The position numbers and the translations under genes were made by a program. This document shows, in pieces, positions 21,841 through 30,403 of a DNA stretch of 32,724 nt (positions are counted from its first letter, which is position 1; the number at the start of each line of letters is the position of its first letter). Location of the stretch: contig JAIVJG010000199.1 of assembly GCA_020200155.1 (NCBI GenBank), forward strand, positions 1-32,724. The letters are read 5' to 3'. A model generated the notes under the pieces. It was not told the origin of the DNA, did no database searches, and worked only from the letters and a program-made list of their open reading frames with translations. This DNA is from Acidobacteriota bacterium (GTDB taxonomy: Bacteria > Acidobacteriota > Blastocatellia > Pyrinomonadales > Pyrinomonadaceae).

Positions 21841-23500
21841 GTGGGAAGACCTCCTTTTCCGGCGATGAAGAAACCGGGATGCGGACGACAAGCGTGGTGC
21901 CCGCGCCTGGTCGCGATTCGACGTTGAGCGTCCCGCCGACCAGTGCGACGCGCTCGTGCATGCCCAACAGACCGAGGCTGCCCTCCCCCTCTTTTTCATT
22001 CATCACGGCTTCCATCTCGAAGCCCCTGCCGTCGTCCTCGATGATAACCAGCACCTGCTCGCGGCGGCGCTCAAGGATGACACTCACGCGCCGCGCCCCT
22101 GCGTGCTTGAGCACGTTGGTCAGGGCTTCCTGTACGATCCTGTAGATACTCGTCTCGACCTCCGGCGACAGGCGCTCCGTGTCGAGGCCGCTGCTGTGAA
22201 AGTCAACCGCCACGCCACTCCGCTCCGCCCACTTCTCCGCGTAGTTCGCGAGCGCCGTCCTGAGGCCGAGGTCGTCGAGCGCGGCGGGGCGCAACTCCCA
22301 CGCCATGTGATGAACTTCCTGCACGAGTTGGTCGGTGAGTTCCTGTATCTGTTGCAGGTTGTGCCGGGCCGTGGGGTCAATGGGCGTTGCGGTATTCAGC
22401 GTCTTGAGGCGCAGCATGAGCGCGCTCAGGTGCTGCGCCATGTGATCGTGCAACTCGCGCGAGATGCGCCGGCGTTCCTCTTCCTGAGCGGTGACGAGCC
22501 GCCGCAGTAGTTGAACGCGCGACGCCTCGGCCCGCTGGTGCTCCAGAATTTCGACTTGCAACTGCTCGTTGAGTTGAGACAGCTCGGCGGTACGTTCTTC
22601 TATTTTGCCTTCCAGTCCGGCGTGAACGCAGTACAGCATCTTCGCGTTGCGCCAGACCAGCGCCGACAGGACGATGATGCTCGCCATCACGCAGAGCGAC
22701 ATCCCGAACGTCGTGTCGTACAGCCCCCGTCGTGCTCCGATAACGATCACAACGCCCAGCAAAATTGGGGTCAGCACGGCGGTGGGGAACAAGTGCCGCG
22801 CCATGAGGCCGCCCGCAGTGTCACTCGTGATGACCGACATCAATCCGCGCTCCGGGCGCGCCCAGAGCACCCCGAAGCTGAGTACCATGAAGGTCAGCGC
22901 CGTGTGCAGGGCCATCCCGGTGTAGGCCGAGATGCCGTAGAGGAGCGTTACACGGTAGATGTAGCCGACGAGGGCCAGCAGCGCGACCGTCGCGGTGCTG
23001 AGTGCGAGCATCTGCGCGAGCCTGACGGCACTCTCATTCCGCGCCCCCAGAAACAGCAGTGCAGTAGCCAGCAAAAAGAAGCTGAACGCCGTGTGCGGCG
23101 ACGGGCGGCCAGCAAAAGCGGACGCTTCGGCCCGCAGCCTGTCTGAGAAAAGCAGCCTGTCAATCCCCATGTCATGGCTGAATGCATACTCGGCCAATGT
23201 CAGCAGACTCAGCGCACAGACGAGCAGCGCGCACGCCCGCGCCGCAAACCGCCCGCGCACGCCCGCGCCTTCGGCTCCCAGCAGCCACAGCGATGCGCTG
23301 GCGAAGATGAATGCTAGCGCCGTGTTCGGGAACATCTGCGGCTGCCCCGGAATAATGCTCCTCAGCCGCATCACGTCGAACGCCCAGCCGCCAAGCACCA
23401 GACAGGCGATCAACACCCCGAAAGCACTTGCCGCCGCCGCCGGGAGTTTCCTCACCAGTGAGGTTGAAAGATTGTCGGAGTCGGGGGGAGTCGGCCCCAT
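21791..23500 (-). CDS. Membrane sensor histidine kinase (HisKA_3 / NarX-LiaS type)
   Basis: 569 residues. The N-terminal half has about eight hydrophobic segments between residues 20 and 285, interrupted by short loops, and no recognised ligand domain. A coiled coil (KIEERTAELSQLNEQLQVEI) leads into the HisKA_3 dimerisation domain, RRRISRELHDHMAQHL, with phosphorylated His351. The HATPase domain follows: YRIVQEALTNVLKHAGA, IIEDDGRGF and GLLGMHERVALVGG. It autophosphorylates and passes phosphate to the overlapping NarL-type regulator. The stop lies 50 nt inside that gene. The transglutaminase-like gene is 108 nt upstream on the same strand. The signal sensed by the membrane domain is unknown. 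Confidence 0.93.
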   Translation of the reverse strand: MGPTPPDSDNLSTSLVRKLPAAAASAFGVLIACLVLGGWAFDVMRLRSIIPGQPQMFPNTALAFIFASASLWLLGAEGAGVRGRFAARACALLVCALSLLTLAEYAFSHDMGIDRLLFSDRLRAEASAFAGRPSPHTAFSFFLLATALLFLGARNESAVRLAQMLALSTATVALLALVGYIYRVTLLYGISAYTGMALHTALTFMVLSFGVLWARPERGLMSVITSDTAGGLMARHLFPTAVLTPILLGVVIVIGARRGLYDTTFGMSLCVMASIIVLSALVWRNAKMLYCVHAGLEGKIEERTAELSQLNEQLQVEILEHQRAEASRVQLLRRLVTAQEEERRRISRELHDHMAQHLSALMLRLKTLNTATPIDPTARHNLQQIQELTDQLVQEVHHMAWELRPAALDDLGLRTALANYAEKWAERSGVAVDFHSSGLDTERLSPEVETSIYRIVQEALTNVLKHAGARRVSVILERRREQVLVIIEDDGRGFEMEAVMNEKEGEGSLGLLGMHERVALVGGTLNVESRPGAGTTLVVRIPVSSSPEKEVFPREYTANHFGRRSRRDA

Positions 23501-23608
23501 ATACCAGCCTCTTTCTTGAGATTTCGCGTGCCGGCCACTCGGCCTGCATGGCTCTAATGACGCCGGCCTGCCGCACGATGAGACGCCGTCGGAAATATGC
23601 CGTTGAAG

Positions 23609-24661
23609 TTAAGTGCCGTGCTTCGCCTTCAAAGCTGTTTCCGGCAGGTCGCGATACGCGAATTTCTTCTCGGCGGCGTGAGCCTTACCGTCCACCTCCG
23701 CGTAAGGATAGACGAAGTAATTGAGCGCCTCGCCCTTCTGTCGCGGGCTGAGCGTCAGGTCGCGCCCGCGTGTGAACTCGACGCGGTTCTCGTCGTGCGC
23801 GCCGAAGAAGTATTCGCGCCGCGAGGGGTCTTTGGCGGCTTCGGAGGCGTCCACGGGCAGCCATCCCAAACCCTTGATGTATGCTTCGGCCCAGCAGTGA
23901 TAGCCGCTGACCTGCCCCTCGCCTCGATCACGCGGCAGCGGGAAGCCGATGGCGAAGCGCGCAGTGATGCCGACGGCGCGCGTGTAGCCGATGAAAATGG
24001 CGTAGAAGTCCGTGCAGTTACCGCGCCGCGCGTCGCACGCATAGTAGATGTCGCCGCGTCCCCAACCCTGCCCCGTCTTGTCGTACTTGACGGTCGCGAC
24101 GATGTGGTTATAAATCGCCCGCGCCTTCTCAAAGTCAGTCTTCGCGCAGGCGACGTCAACCACTTCGCGCGCCCACTTCCTGATCTGGTCGTCGAGCGGG
24201 ACGAGGCGGTCGGGTTGGAGCCAGCGTCTCACGTCGCGGTCGGCTGACTCCTTCGACGCGGCGGCGTGGCCGGTATGTTGGAGCATAGTGTTGACGTGCT
24301 CGCGCCGCACGGTGTCGAAGCGCATCACGACGGCGAAACTCGGCTGTTTCGGGTCTGTCACACGAAGGTGCAGGACTTTGTTCCCGTACTGCGCGGTGTG
24401 AACTTCATACGGATAGGGTGAAACGATTTCGAGTTGCGTGATCTCCTGGAAGGGATCATTGTGCGGAACGGGTATCCAGAGTTCGACATTCCTGGCCCCG
24501 ACGGGAATGTCCCGGACGGTGGCCGTGTACTCGAACATGAAACTCCGCGCGCGGAGCCGAACCTGTCCGGCGTGCGAAGTTGACACGACTGACAAGAGAG
24601 CCAGCAAAATCAAGGCTTGGCCGCCCCGGTAGCGTGCCTGCATAAATACCTCGCGCATCAT
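23609..24661 (-). CDS. Secreted transglutaminase-like protein
   Basis: 350 residues with a signal peptide (GGQALILLALLSVVSTSHAG) and a transglutaminase-core fold. The catalytic triad is visible: Cys216 in RGNCTDFYAIF, His255 in GYHCWAEAY and Asp271 in WLPVDASEA. The N-terminal beta domain (FEYTATVRDIPVGARNVELW) is the usual companion. Bacterial members act as proteases or cross-linking enzymes outside the cytoplasm; the substrate is unknown. Start 24661 follows GAGGAGG by 8 nt, with a second ATG next to it. It lies upstream of the histidine kinase gene on the same strand and could be co-transcribed. Confidence 0.9.
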   Translation of the reverse strand: MMREVFMQARYRGGQALILLALLSVVSTSHAGQVRLRARSFMFEYTATVRDIPVGARNVELWIPVPHNDPFQEITQLEIVSPYPYEVHTAQYGNKVLHLRVTDPKQPSFAVVMRFDTVRREHVNTMLQHTGHAAASKESADRDVRRWLQPDRLVPLDDQIRKWAREVVDVACAKTDFEKARAIYNHIVATVKYDKTGQGWGRGDIYYACDARRGNCTDFYAIFIGYTRAVGITARFAIGFPLPRDRGEGQVSGYHCWAEAYIKGLGWLPVDASEAAKDPSRREYFFGAHDENRVEFTRGRDLTLSPRQKGEALNYFVYPYAEVDGKAHAAEKKFAYRDLPETALKAKHGT

Positions 24662-25081
24662 TCTTGTATCCTCCTCGCGCCTCGGAGATAATTAGGGAAA
24701 TGTGCCGAGTACAAATGTCAGGTACTGGCTGCGAGTGAAACTGCGGAGATTTCTGAGCAATCTGGAATTTTATGATTGCCTGCCGACGTTCTTAAATATG
24801 GAGCGAGGGTGACTTGGATGCCTGCCTAAGTGAGGTCAACCGTCAGCCACGTGCGAAGACTCAGCAGAAGCGGAATTATAGCTATTACCGGGTTGAAGTC
24901 AAGAGTAATATCCCTGATTCACATTGCGGATAGAGACCATCTCATCAATAACCTTTAGGGCTTTTGCGAGGAAACATAAAGACTGTTCCTTGAACTGGCC
25001 CCGGCTACTTATGAGATGGTCTCTTTTTATTACTCAAACCGAATTACTGGCACGGCTTTCAGTCGAAGGGGCCGGCTACTC
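24662..25081. other. Intergenic region with a long inverted repeat
   Basis: 420 nt between the transglutaminase-like and PLD-like genes. No gene was found. Base composition shifts here from GC-rich to AT-richer. It contains the 14-bp inverted repeat described separately and should hold the promoter of the transglutaminase-like gene. Confidence 0.7.
24932..25029 (+). repeat. 14-bp perfect inverted repeat, 93-nt hairpin with T run
   Basis: AGAGACCATCTCAT (24932-24945) and ATGAGATGGTCTCT (25011-25024) are exact complements around a 65-nt interior, followed on the plus strand by TTTTT. No plus-strand gene precedes it. It could be a small mobile element remnant, a terminator of an unrecognised RNA, or a structured RNA. 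The interior was not recognised. Confidence 0.6.
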
Positions 25082-26719
25082 TTAAGCGAAATACAGGCGC
25101 TCCATCCGTTTTGTAGTTCCCTTCTGGTAATATGGTTCGAGCCAGGAACCATCCGTCGCCAGAAACCTCTTCTTACCAGTTTCCGAGTCAGGCTCGTCGC
25201 CGCGCTTTGCGATGTAGCGAAAGTAGAAGTGATTGAACAGTCGCATGAACTCTCCAAGGTAAATATCCGCCACTCGCTTGTCACCGCGAATCACCAGCAT
25301 GTTCTCATCGTTATTCTTGGTTGAAGCGTTGCTGAAGTTGGCTGAGCCAGTAATAACGAGAGGATCGTCGTCCAGCGGGTCAATCAACATGTACTTCGTG
25401 TGGATGTATTTGACGTGGGTATTCAAACCAGTGGTCTTTTCTTTTAACCAGCGGTCAAAAGCGCCACTTCCGAGCACATTGCCAACGGCGACGCGGTTCG
25501 CGGCTTCCCGGCGCAGGCTCTCCATATCTTTCCCTTCACTCTCAAGTAGAACGTAGCGCAGGTAATCTTTGTGCTTAGCCAGAACTTCCGCAAACAGATC
25601 GTTGACTCCGAAGGCTGCCGTGAAAAAGACAGCGGAACTCGCCTTGTCCATGCGCTCGGTGTACCACTCAAGCGCTTCGAGCGTGGGACGTGGACTGAAA
25701 ATGGTCGTGGTTGAATGTGGTGATGGAATTGTTTCCGGCACGGGCGTCGCATTCTCATTCCACAGCCGCAATTCTTTCGCGGCGGCGTCATCGCTCAACT
25801 GCTTCCAGTATTCTAAATAACTGGCAGCGACCTTGGAATCACGCACGATGTGCCCGACGTTAGAGTGTCCGAAGATGCCTCCTTGAGTAATGTTGGTCGA
25901 GCCAGTCCAGACTTGTATCGGTTTATCATCCCTGAGAAGCACGATAAACTTGTTATGTGAGATATAGCTTGAGTTAGCCTCTCGCGGGATGGTAATGGCT
26001 TCGATGCCGGCTTCATCAATTGCTTTGCGATTCTCTGCATTCGGGGACTTCTTACTGGCGCTCTGGCGTGCGTCAAAAACAATCTTTACGTCCGCCCCAT
26101 TTTGACTCGCGGTTTTGAACTCCTCCAACGCGGGTTGGTGCTGAAACTCGTAAACCGCAGCCCGCAATGAATAGCGATCATCCTTTGCCTGGCGAATGAA
26201 GGCGAGCATGCCTTCTTCCAGCCCGCGCGACAGCCATATCCACGCTTCGTTATCCGCCACCTGAGTCGGACGCTTATTACCGAATTTGCGCGCGTACGCC
26301 TGCGAGCCAGCAACGCCGCGATTGAAATACACAGCATGCTTGTCTTTGTCTTCGTCCTCCATGTCAATCTTCACTTCTACATCTTCGGCTTGCTCAAGCT
26401 TCTTCGGCGTGCCGCGCATCGCCACGACTCGGTAGGTGTATTGATGTGCGAGTCTGGTGGTGAAATCAGCCCAGAAGAATGTCTGCAATGGATGGTCTTT
26501 GGTTGAGACAAGTCCACCCTTTGGCACCTTGGCTCCTGGGAATGTTTTGAATCCTGCCAGCCAGTCGCGTTTGCCCTTGTTGCTATGATCAATTCGCTCA
26601 ATGGCGAATCCAAGTATCCCTTTACTGCTTGCCTTATTCATGTCTATGCCTAGCAGCACAACATACGAACCGGCGATTGCGTGAACCGAGAGCGGGCCTT
26701 TCTTTTCTCTCTTTCTCAT
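25082..26719 (-). CDS. Phospholipase D-like protein with two HKD motifs
   Basis: 545 residues. An N-terminal region of about 160 residues (LGIDMNKASSKGILGFAIER, YRVVAMRG) was not recognised. Two PLD half-sites follow: SHNKFIVLLRDD (His255, Lys257) with WTGSTNITQGG, and IHTKYMLIDPLDDD (His440, Lys442) with ITGSANFSNAS. Together they form one active site, typical of phosphodiesterases acting on phospholipids or nucleic acid. No signal peptide is seen. The ATG follows TGAGGATA. It lies 33 nt after panD, so the two are probably co-transcribed. A role in the peptide pathway is not evident; nuclease or defence-type activity is equally possible. Confidence 0.88.
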   Translation of the reverse strand: MRKREKKGPLSVHAIAGSYVVLLGIDMNKASSKGILGFAIERIDHSNKGKRDWLAGFKTFPGAKVPKGGLVSTKDHPLQTFFWADFTTRLAHQYTYRVVAMRGTPKKLEQAEDVEVKIDMEDEDKDKHAVYFNRGVAGSQAYARKFGNKRPTQVADNEAWIWLSRGLEEGMLAFIRQAKDDRYSLRAAVYEFQHQPALEEFKTASQNGADVKIVFDARQSASKKSPNAENRKAIDEAGIEAITIPREANSSYISHNKFIVLLRDDKPIQVWTGSTNITQGGIFGHSNVGHIVRDSKVAASYLEYWKQLSDDAAAKELRLWNENATPVPETIPSPHSTTTIFSPRPTLEALEWYTERMDKASSAVFFTAAFGVNDLFAEVLAKHKDYLRYVLLESEGKDMESLRREAANRVAVGNVLGSGAFDRWLKEKTTGLNTHVKYIHTKYMLIDPLDDDPLVITGSANFSNASTKNNDENMLVIRGDKRVADIYLGEFMRLFNHFYFRYIAKRGDEPDSETGKKRFLATDGSWLEPYYQKGTTKRMERLYFA

Positions 26720-26752
26720 AAGTTTATCCTCAGAAAAGCAACACGCCTTTCT

Positions 26753-27139
26753 TCAAGAAGTTGCTTCAACGAGCGTACGCAGGCCAAGCACTTCCGTCAT
26801 TCGGTTTTTCTCGTCTACCATAACGACGGCGGGCTGCCAGTCTTCTGGCACTGGTTCGTAAACCTGGACATAGGACATAACTATCACCAGATCACCCACG
26901 CTCACCAGGTGCGCGGCAGCCCCATTCAACTGCACAATTCCGCTCCCTGCTTCGCCGGGAATGGTATAGGTTTCCAACCTATTACCGTTGTTGATGTCAA
27001 CAACCTGGACTCGCTCAAAAGGAAGGATACGCGCGGCTTCCAAGAGCAGCGAATCAATCGTGATTGAGCCGATGTAATTGAGATCCGCCGCAGTGACAGT
27101 GGCGCGGTGAATCTTGCCGTAGATCATAGTTCGGATCAT
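26753..27139 (-). CDS. panD: Aspartate 1-decarboxylase
   Basis: 128 residues, full length. PanD is made as a proenzyme that self-cleaves between Gly24 and Ser25 to create a pyruvoyl group, then decarboxylates L-aspartate to beta-alanine. Visible residues match the E. coli numbering: Lys9 and His11 in GKIHRATVT, Gly24-Ser25 in NYIGSITID, Arg54, Tyr58 and Asn72. Start 27139 follows GGAGGAGA. It is not beside other pantothenate genes. It stands between a type II thioesterase gene and a PLD-like gene, next to an NRPS whose adenylation pocket looks like a beta-alanine pocket, so it probably feeds that pathway (inference). Codon use is AT-richer than in the left part of the window. Confidence 0.96.
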   Translation of the reverse strand: MIRTMIYGKIHRATVTAADLNYIGSITIDSLLLEAARILPFERVQVVDINNGNRLETYTIPGEAGSGIVQLNGAAAHLVSVGDLVIVMSYVQVYEPVPEDWQPAVVMVDEKNRMTEVLGLRTLVEATS

Positions 27140-27460
27140 TGATATATCTCCTCCATAGAGTCATTGCGTGAGTGATGACCTAGCCTGTGATAATTAGAGA
27201 CCGTTTAACGGTTACCATCAGAGAGCCATGCATATCGGTGTTATGTTCACGAAGATAGGATTAATTACGTAAGCCTCGTCTCTCAAGGATGCATTGCATA
27301 ACACAATATCAAGCACTTGGAGAAAGCTTATACCCCAATATTCGGTATTTGGGAAGTACTTACCAAAAAATATTCTCAATATTTCACAGTGCTGGCGAGG
27401 CATCCTTTTATGAACCAGTTTCCTTGGCGGATACTACGAAGTATAAACATTCATGCGGTG
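27140..27460. other. AT-rich intergenic region, nothing recognised
   Basis: 321 nt between the thioesterase stop and the panD start. Short frames on both strands have no ribosome site and no recognisable protein. It presumably holds a promoter for panD, but no box could be assigned confidently. Confidence 0.5.
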
Positions 27461-28237
27461 CTAAGTTATCTCGCTGGTAAGGCGGCGTAGTTCTTGAGAA
27501 AGCAATGGAAGAAAGAGATGTTGGGCAGTTTGCAAGAAGAAGTGGTCGCTGGGGAGCATCTGTAAAGAGAAAGAAGAAGATGTTTGACATCGCCAGGCTT
27601 CAAGATGAGCACGGCTAACTCTACGATCCCGCAAGCCACCAAGCGCTGAGATAGAACAACTAAGCGGGGACTCGCTCGCGTAAGTGTAGGTTTCACAAAC
27701 GGCAAAATCTGCTCTTAGAGTTGGGAGCATTAGCTGTACCAGCTCGCTGCTCTCCAGTAATTCCCTTGGAGTTTCATCCAGGCCACGTAAGGTTCTTACA
27801 AAATCACGCTTGGGCAGGCCGTGGATGGGCCTGGCTCGGCTACGAATTTGAGGGGCACGAGCACCGGAAATGAAAAGGTGAAGTGGGATAATGTTGTATT
27901 GCTTTTGAAGATGGCGGGCGAGTTCGAAACTGACGAGTGCACCCATGCTGTGACCGAAGAAGGCGAATGGCTTATCCAGGTGCGGAAGCAGAGCCTGTGT
28001 CAGAGCATGAATTAATGGCGGCATTCTGGTAAAAGGTTTTTCCATCATCCGCGGTCCACGCCCGGGCAGATGAATCGCGCAAACTTCGACATTTGTCGGT
28101 AAACTTTTCGGCCACGAGTGGAAAATGGAGGCCCCGCCACCAGCATAGGGAAAGCAAAACAACTTGAGGTTCACCTGAGGATTTGACCTGATGGATAAGA
28201 ACCAAGGAGTCGGGACTGACGTAATCAACATATTCAT
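27461..28237 (-). CDS. Type II thioesterase (NRPS/PKS-associated, GrsT/SrfAD-like)
   Basis: 258 residues of alpha/beta-hydrolase type: LKLFCFPYAGGGASIFHSW entry, nucleophile Ser97 in FFGHSMGAL, acid Asp204 in GGLRDRRV, and His232 in PSDHFFL. Such stand-alone thioesterases remove misprimed acyl or stalled aminoacyl groups from carrier-protein arms. It lies 156 nt downstream of the NRPS stop on the same strand, the normal position for this helper. The ATG at 28237 has a weak ribosome site and a second ATG lies two codons later, so the exact start is uncertain. Confidence 0.93.
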   Translation of the reverse strand: MNMLITSVPTPWFLSIRSNPQVNLKLFCFPYAGGGASIFHSWPKSLPTNVEVCAIHLPGRGPRMMEKPFTRMPPLIHALTQALLPHLDKPFAFFGHSMGALVSFELARHLQKQYNIIPLHLFISGARAPQIRSRARPIHGLPKRDFVRTLRGLDETPRELLESSELVQLMLPTLRADFAVCETYTYASESPLSCSISALGGLRDRRVSRAHLEAWRCQTSSSFSLQMLPSDHFFLQTAQHLFLPLLSQELRRLTSEIT

Positions 28238-28316
28238 CGGGAATAAAGCAGCGACTTTCCAGTTGCCTCTTAGCTCATATGTGCACTATTAACCTGAGTC
28301 TAAGCGCGCAGTTTCT

Positions 28317-28346
28317 GTGTCCGTCTATTCACACATAGGCGGACAC
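28317..28346. other. Hairpin between NRPS and type II thioesterase genes
   Basis: GTGTCCGTCTA (28317-28327) pairs with TAGGCGGACAC (28336-28346) across an 8-nt loop, with one G-T wobble. No T run follows on either strand, so it is not a standard terminator. It may be an RNA-processing or pause site. Confidence 0.45.
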
Positions 28347-28393
28347 GGGATGACACACGAATAAGAGATGCAAAAACCTGAACCTCAGGGGAG

Positions 28394-30403
28394 TCATTCT
28401 AGTGGCAGCGATTTAATAGGTGACGTATTCAAGCCGCTCTTCGTAATCCGAGAAGGGTCTCTTCTCAAAGCATCGGGAACTTCCGTCAATCCTTGTGGAG
28501 ATATCTTGACGCGGTGTTGTTCCCTGGAGACTCTGCCTATCGTTGAAGCTTGTATCTCAGCGCTCTTATTCTTGTTCTTGAATTCCTCGATTGTTGCGGT
28601 TAAGCCAGCGACCGTAGGAGTTTCAAACATACTGCGGAGAGGCAGCTCTACCTGGAAGGCATCGCGGATTCTGGATATAATTTGGGTTGCCAACAGAGAA
28701 TGCCCGCCCAGCTTGAAGAAATGGTCATGTACACCGACCTCTTCAAGATTGAGCACTTCGGCAAAGATTTCCGCCAGCAACTCTTCATCCGGGGTACGAG
28801 GAGCTACAAACGCACTCTCTATTTCCGGTCTAACGTCGTCGGGCACAGCAAGTGCGAGCCTGTTAACCTTACCATTTGGCGTAAGGGGTAACGCCTCCAT
28901 CAGAACGAAGGTAAAGGGGATCATGTACTCAGGCAACCGCTCACTCAAGAAGTGCTTTAACTCTGGAACCAACTTACGCGCGAATGCACCTCGCAGGGGA
29001 TTAGTGGCGTAATGGCTCCACGGCTCGGAACGTAACGTTATTCCAGCAGAGCCTCTCAACTGCTCGCTCGACTCTGCCTGCGCTTTCGAGCTGTGCGTGA
29101 ATGTGACATCAAAGCCACCGTCTGCATATCTATTCGCCCAGCTAATGTCAACGCTGTAAGGTAAGTCTTGGCTCAACGCCCACAAATCCTCCGGGTCCAC
29201 TCCCTTGTTTTCTACTTCCAGTAAAACTTCGCGCAGTTGGCCCGCAGTTTCCAGTGACTCTTCATTTGTGAGCAGTTCCAGAGCTTTGACATGTGTTAGG
29301 ACGCGCGCATTCGGCACATGCACGAAACGCAGCATCTCAGGTTCTCTTTCTCGCAGGAGTCGTCGTACTGCGGCTAGTGTCAGGCCGTGCATCTGCCAAT
29401 CCATCTGCTCAGGTTCCGTGCCTTGAGAGGACTCGTTACCGACATGCAAAATCACATCGTAGCGAAACTGCGTAAGCTCATTATGATGGAGGCCTCGCTT
29501 AGGCTGGATTTGCACACTACTAATCTGCGGCAGGTGCTGCTTCAGGGCCATGAAGAAGGCTGGATCAATAATCAACTCTTGCTCTCGCTCCAGGAGTCTT
29601 TGCACTCGCTGCCGGAGACGTGCAACTGGCAGCGATGCAGGTGCTCGGTGCAGTTCAATCGAGGTGTGCAAAGCCTCTAAGAGGGGCAGGCTACGTACAT
29701 CTCCCACAAAGATAGAGCCTCCCGCAGATACCACCTTGACAGCGCCTTCCAGAACACGCAGCAAATATTCAATACTCGGAAAATACTGAGCCACAGAATT
29801 AAGAACTACTGCGTCGAAGGCTTCCGCCTCCATGCCTTGAAAATCATCCGCCAATCTTTGGTTAAGAGTTACTTGCGGCAACTCAGACTCTGCTAATTGC
29901 CGCCGCAGAAGGGCCAATGCCGCCGGCGAGAAGTCTGTTCCCCAGTAGTGACTGCAATGAGAAGCAAGCCGAAGCAGCAGTAGCCCACTGCCACACCCAA
30001 TCTCCAGCACACGGCTCGGCTTAAGAGAAAGAATCCGCTCAACTGCCTGATCTATCCATTCGCGCATCTCTTCCGCCGGAATTGGCAAGCCCGTATGGCT
30101 ACTGTTCCAACCAATAAAGTTGAATGCGGGGTCATTCTCAGGAGAAGTCTGGTTGTAGGTATCGTTCCAGACCGCCTGCCACTGCGCGATCTGTTTGTGG
30201 TCTTCTATTTCAATCTGCGAATTCTGAACCAAATAAGCACATAGCCGCTGGTCATCCGGCGCGACTTCTCTGGCAGTGACCACCACGTCCTCCACCGCCG
30301 CGTGCTCCCTCAGCGCCGCCTCTACCTCTCCCAACTCGATCCGATACCCACGCACCTTGACCTGCTGATCCACTCGCCCCACAAACTCGATGTTCCCGTC
30401 CAC
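28394..30403 (-). CDS. NRPS fragment: end of adenylation domain, embedded methyltransferase, PCP
   Basis: The frame opens inside the adenylation domain and is the broken continuation of the fragment at 30322-32724. Order: A8 core (GRVDQQVKVRGYRIELGEVE), then an embedded S-adenosylmethionine methyltransferase of about 400 residues (WNSSHTGLPIPAEEMREW, VLEIGCGSGLLLLRL, GTDFSPAAL), then the adenylation end with the A10 lysine (LPLTPNGKVNR), then a peptidyl carrier protein with attachment Ser in LGGHSLLATQ, and a tail of about 60 unrecognised residues. Methyltransferases in this position usually N-methylate the activated amino acid. No thioesterase or reductase release domain follows. The apparent start (GTG, residues MDGNIEF) is not a real one. 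The domain lacks A6-A7, so activity is doubtful unless this is an assembly fault. Confidence 0.88.
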   Translation of the reverse strand: MDGNIEFVGRVDQQVKVRGYRIELGEVEAALREHAAVEDVVVTAREVAPDDQRLCAYLVQNSQIEIEDHKQIAQWQAVWNDTYNQTSPENDPAFNFIGWNSSHTGLPIPAEEMREWIDQAVERILSLKPSRVLEIGCGSGLLLLRLASHCSHYWGTDFSPAALALLRRQLAESELPQVTLNQRLADDFQGMEAEAFDAVVLNSVAQYFPSIEYLLRVLEGAVKVVSAGGSIFVGDVRSLPLLEALHTSIELHRAPASLPVARLRQRVQRLLEREQELIIDPAFFMALKQHLPQISSVQIQPKRGLHHNELTQFRYDVILHVGNESSQGTEPEQMDWQMHGLTLAAVRRLLREREPEMLRFVHVPNARVLTHVKALELLTNEESLETAGQLREVLLEVENKGVDPEDLWALSQDLPYSVDISWANRYADGGFDVTFTHSSKAQAESSEQLRGSAGITLRSEPWSHYATNPLRGAFARKLVPELKHFLSERLPEYMIPFTFVLMEALPLTPNGKVNRLALAVPDDVRPEIESAFVAPRTPDEELLAEIFAEVLNLEEVGVHDHFFKLGGHSLLATQIISRIRDAFQVELPLRSMFETPTVAGLTATIEEFKNKNKSAEIQASTIGRVSREQHRVKISPQGLTEVPDALRRDPSRITKSGLNTSPIKSLPLE

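Noticed and set aside
27218-27480. Short frames on both strands in the gap before panD
   Set aside because: AT-rich, no ribosome sites, no recognisable families.
28386-28400. TGA at the NRPS end followed by CTCCCC, resembling the Leu-Pro context of the Sec codons
   Set aside because: A second in-frame TGA follows within two codons and there is no hairpin or homologous continuation, so it is an ordinary stop.
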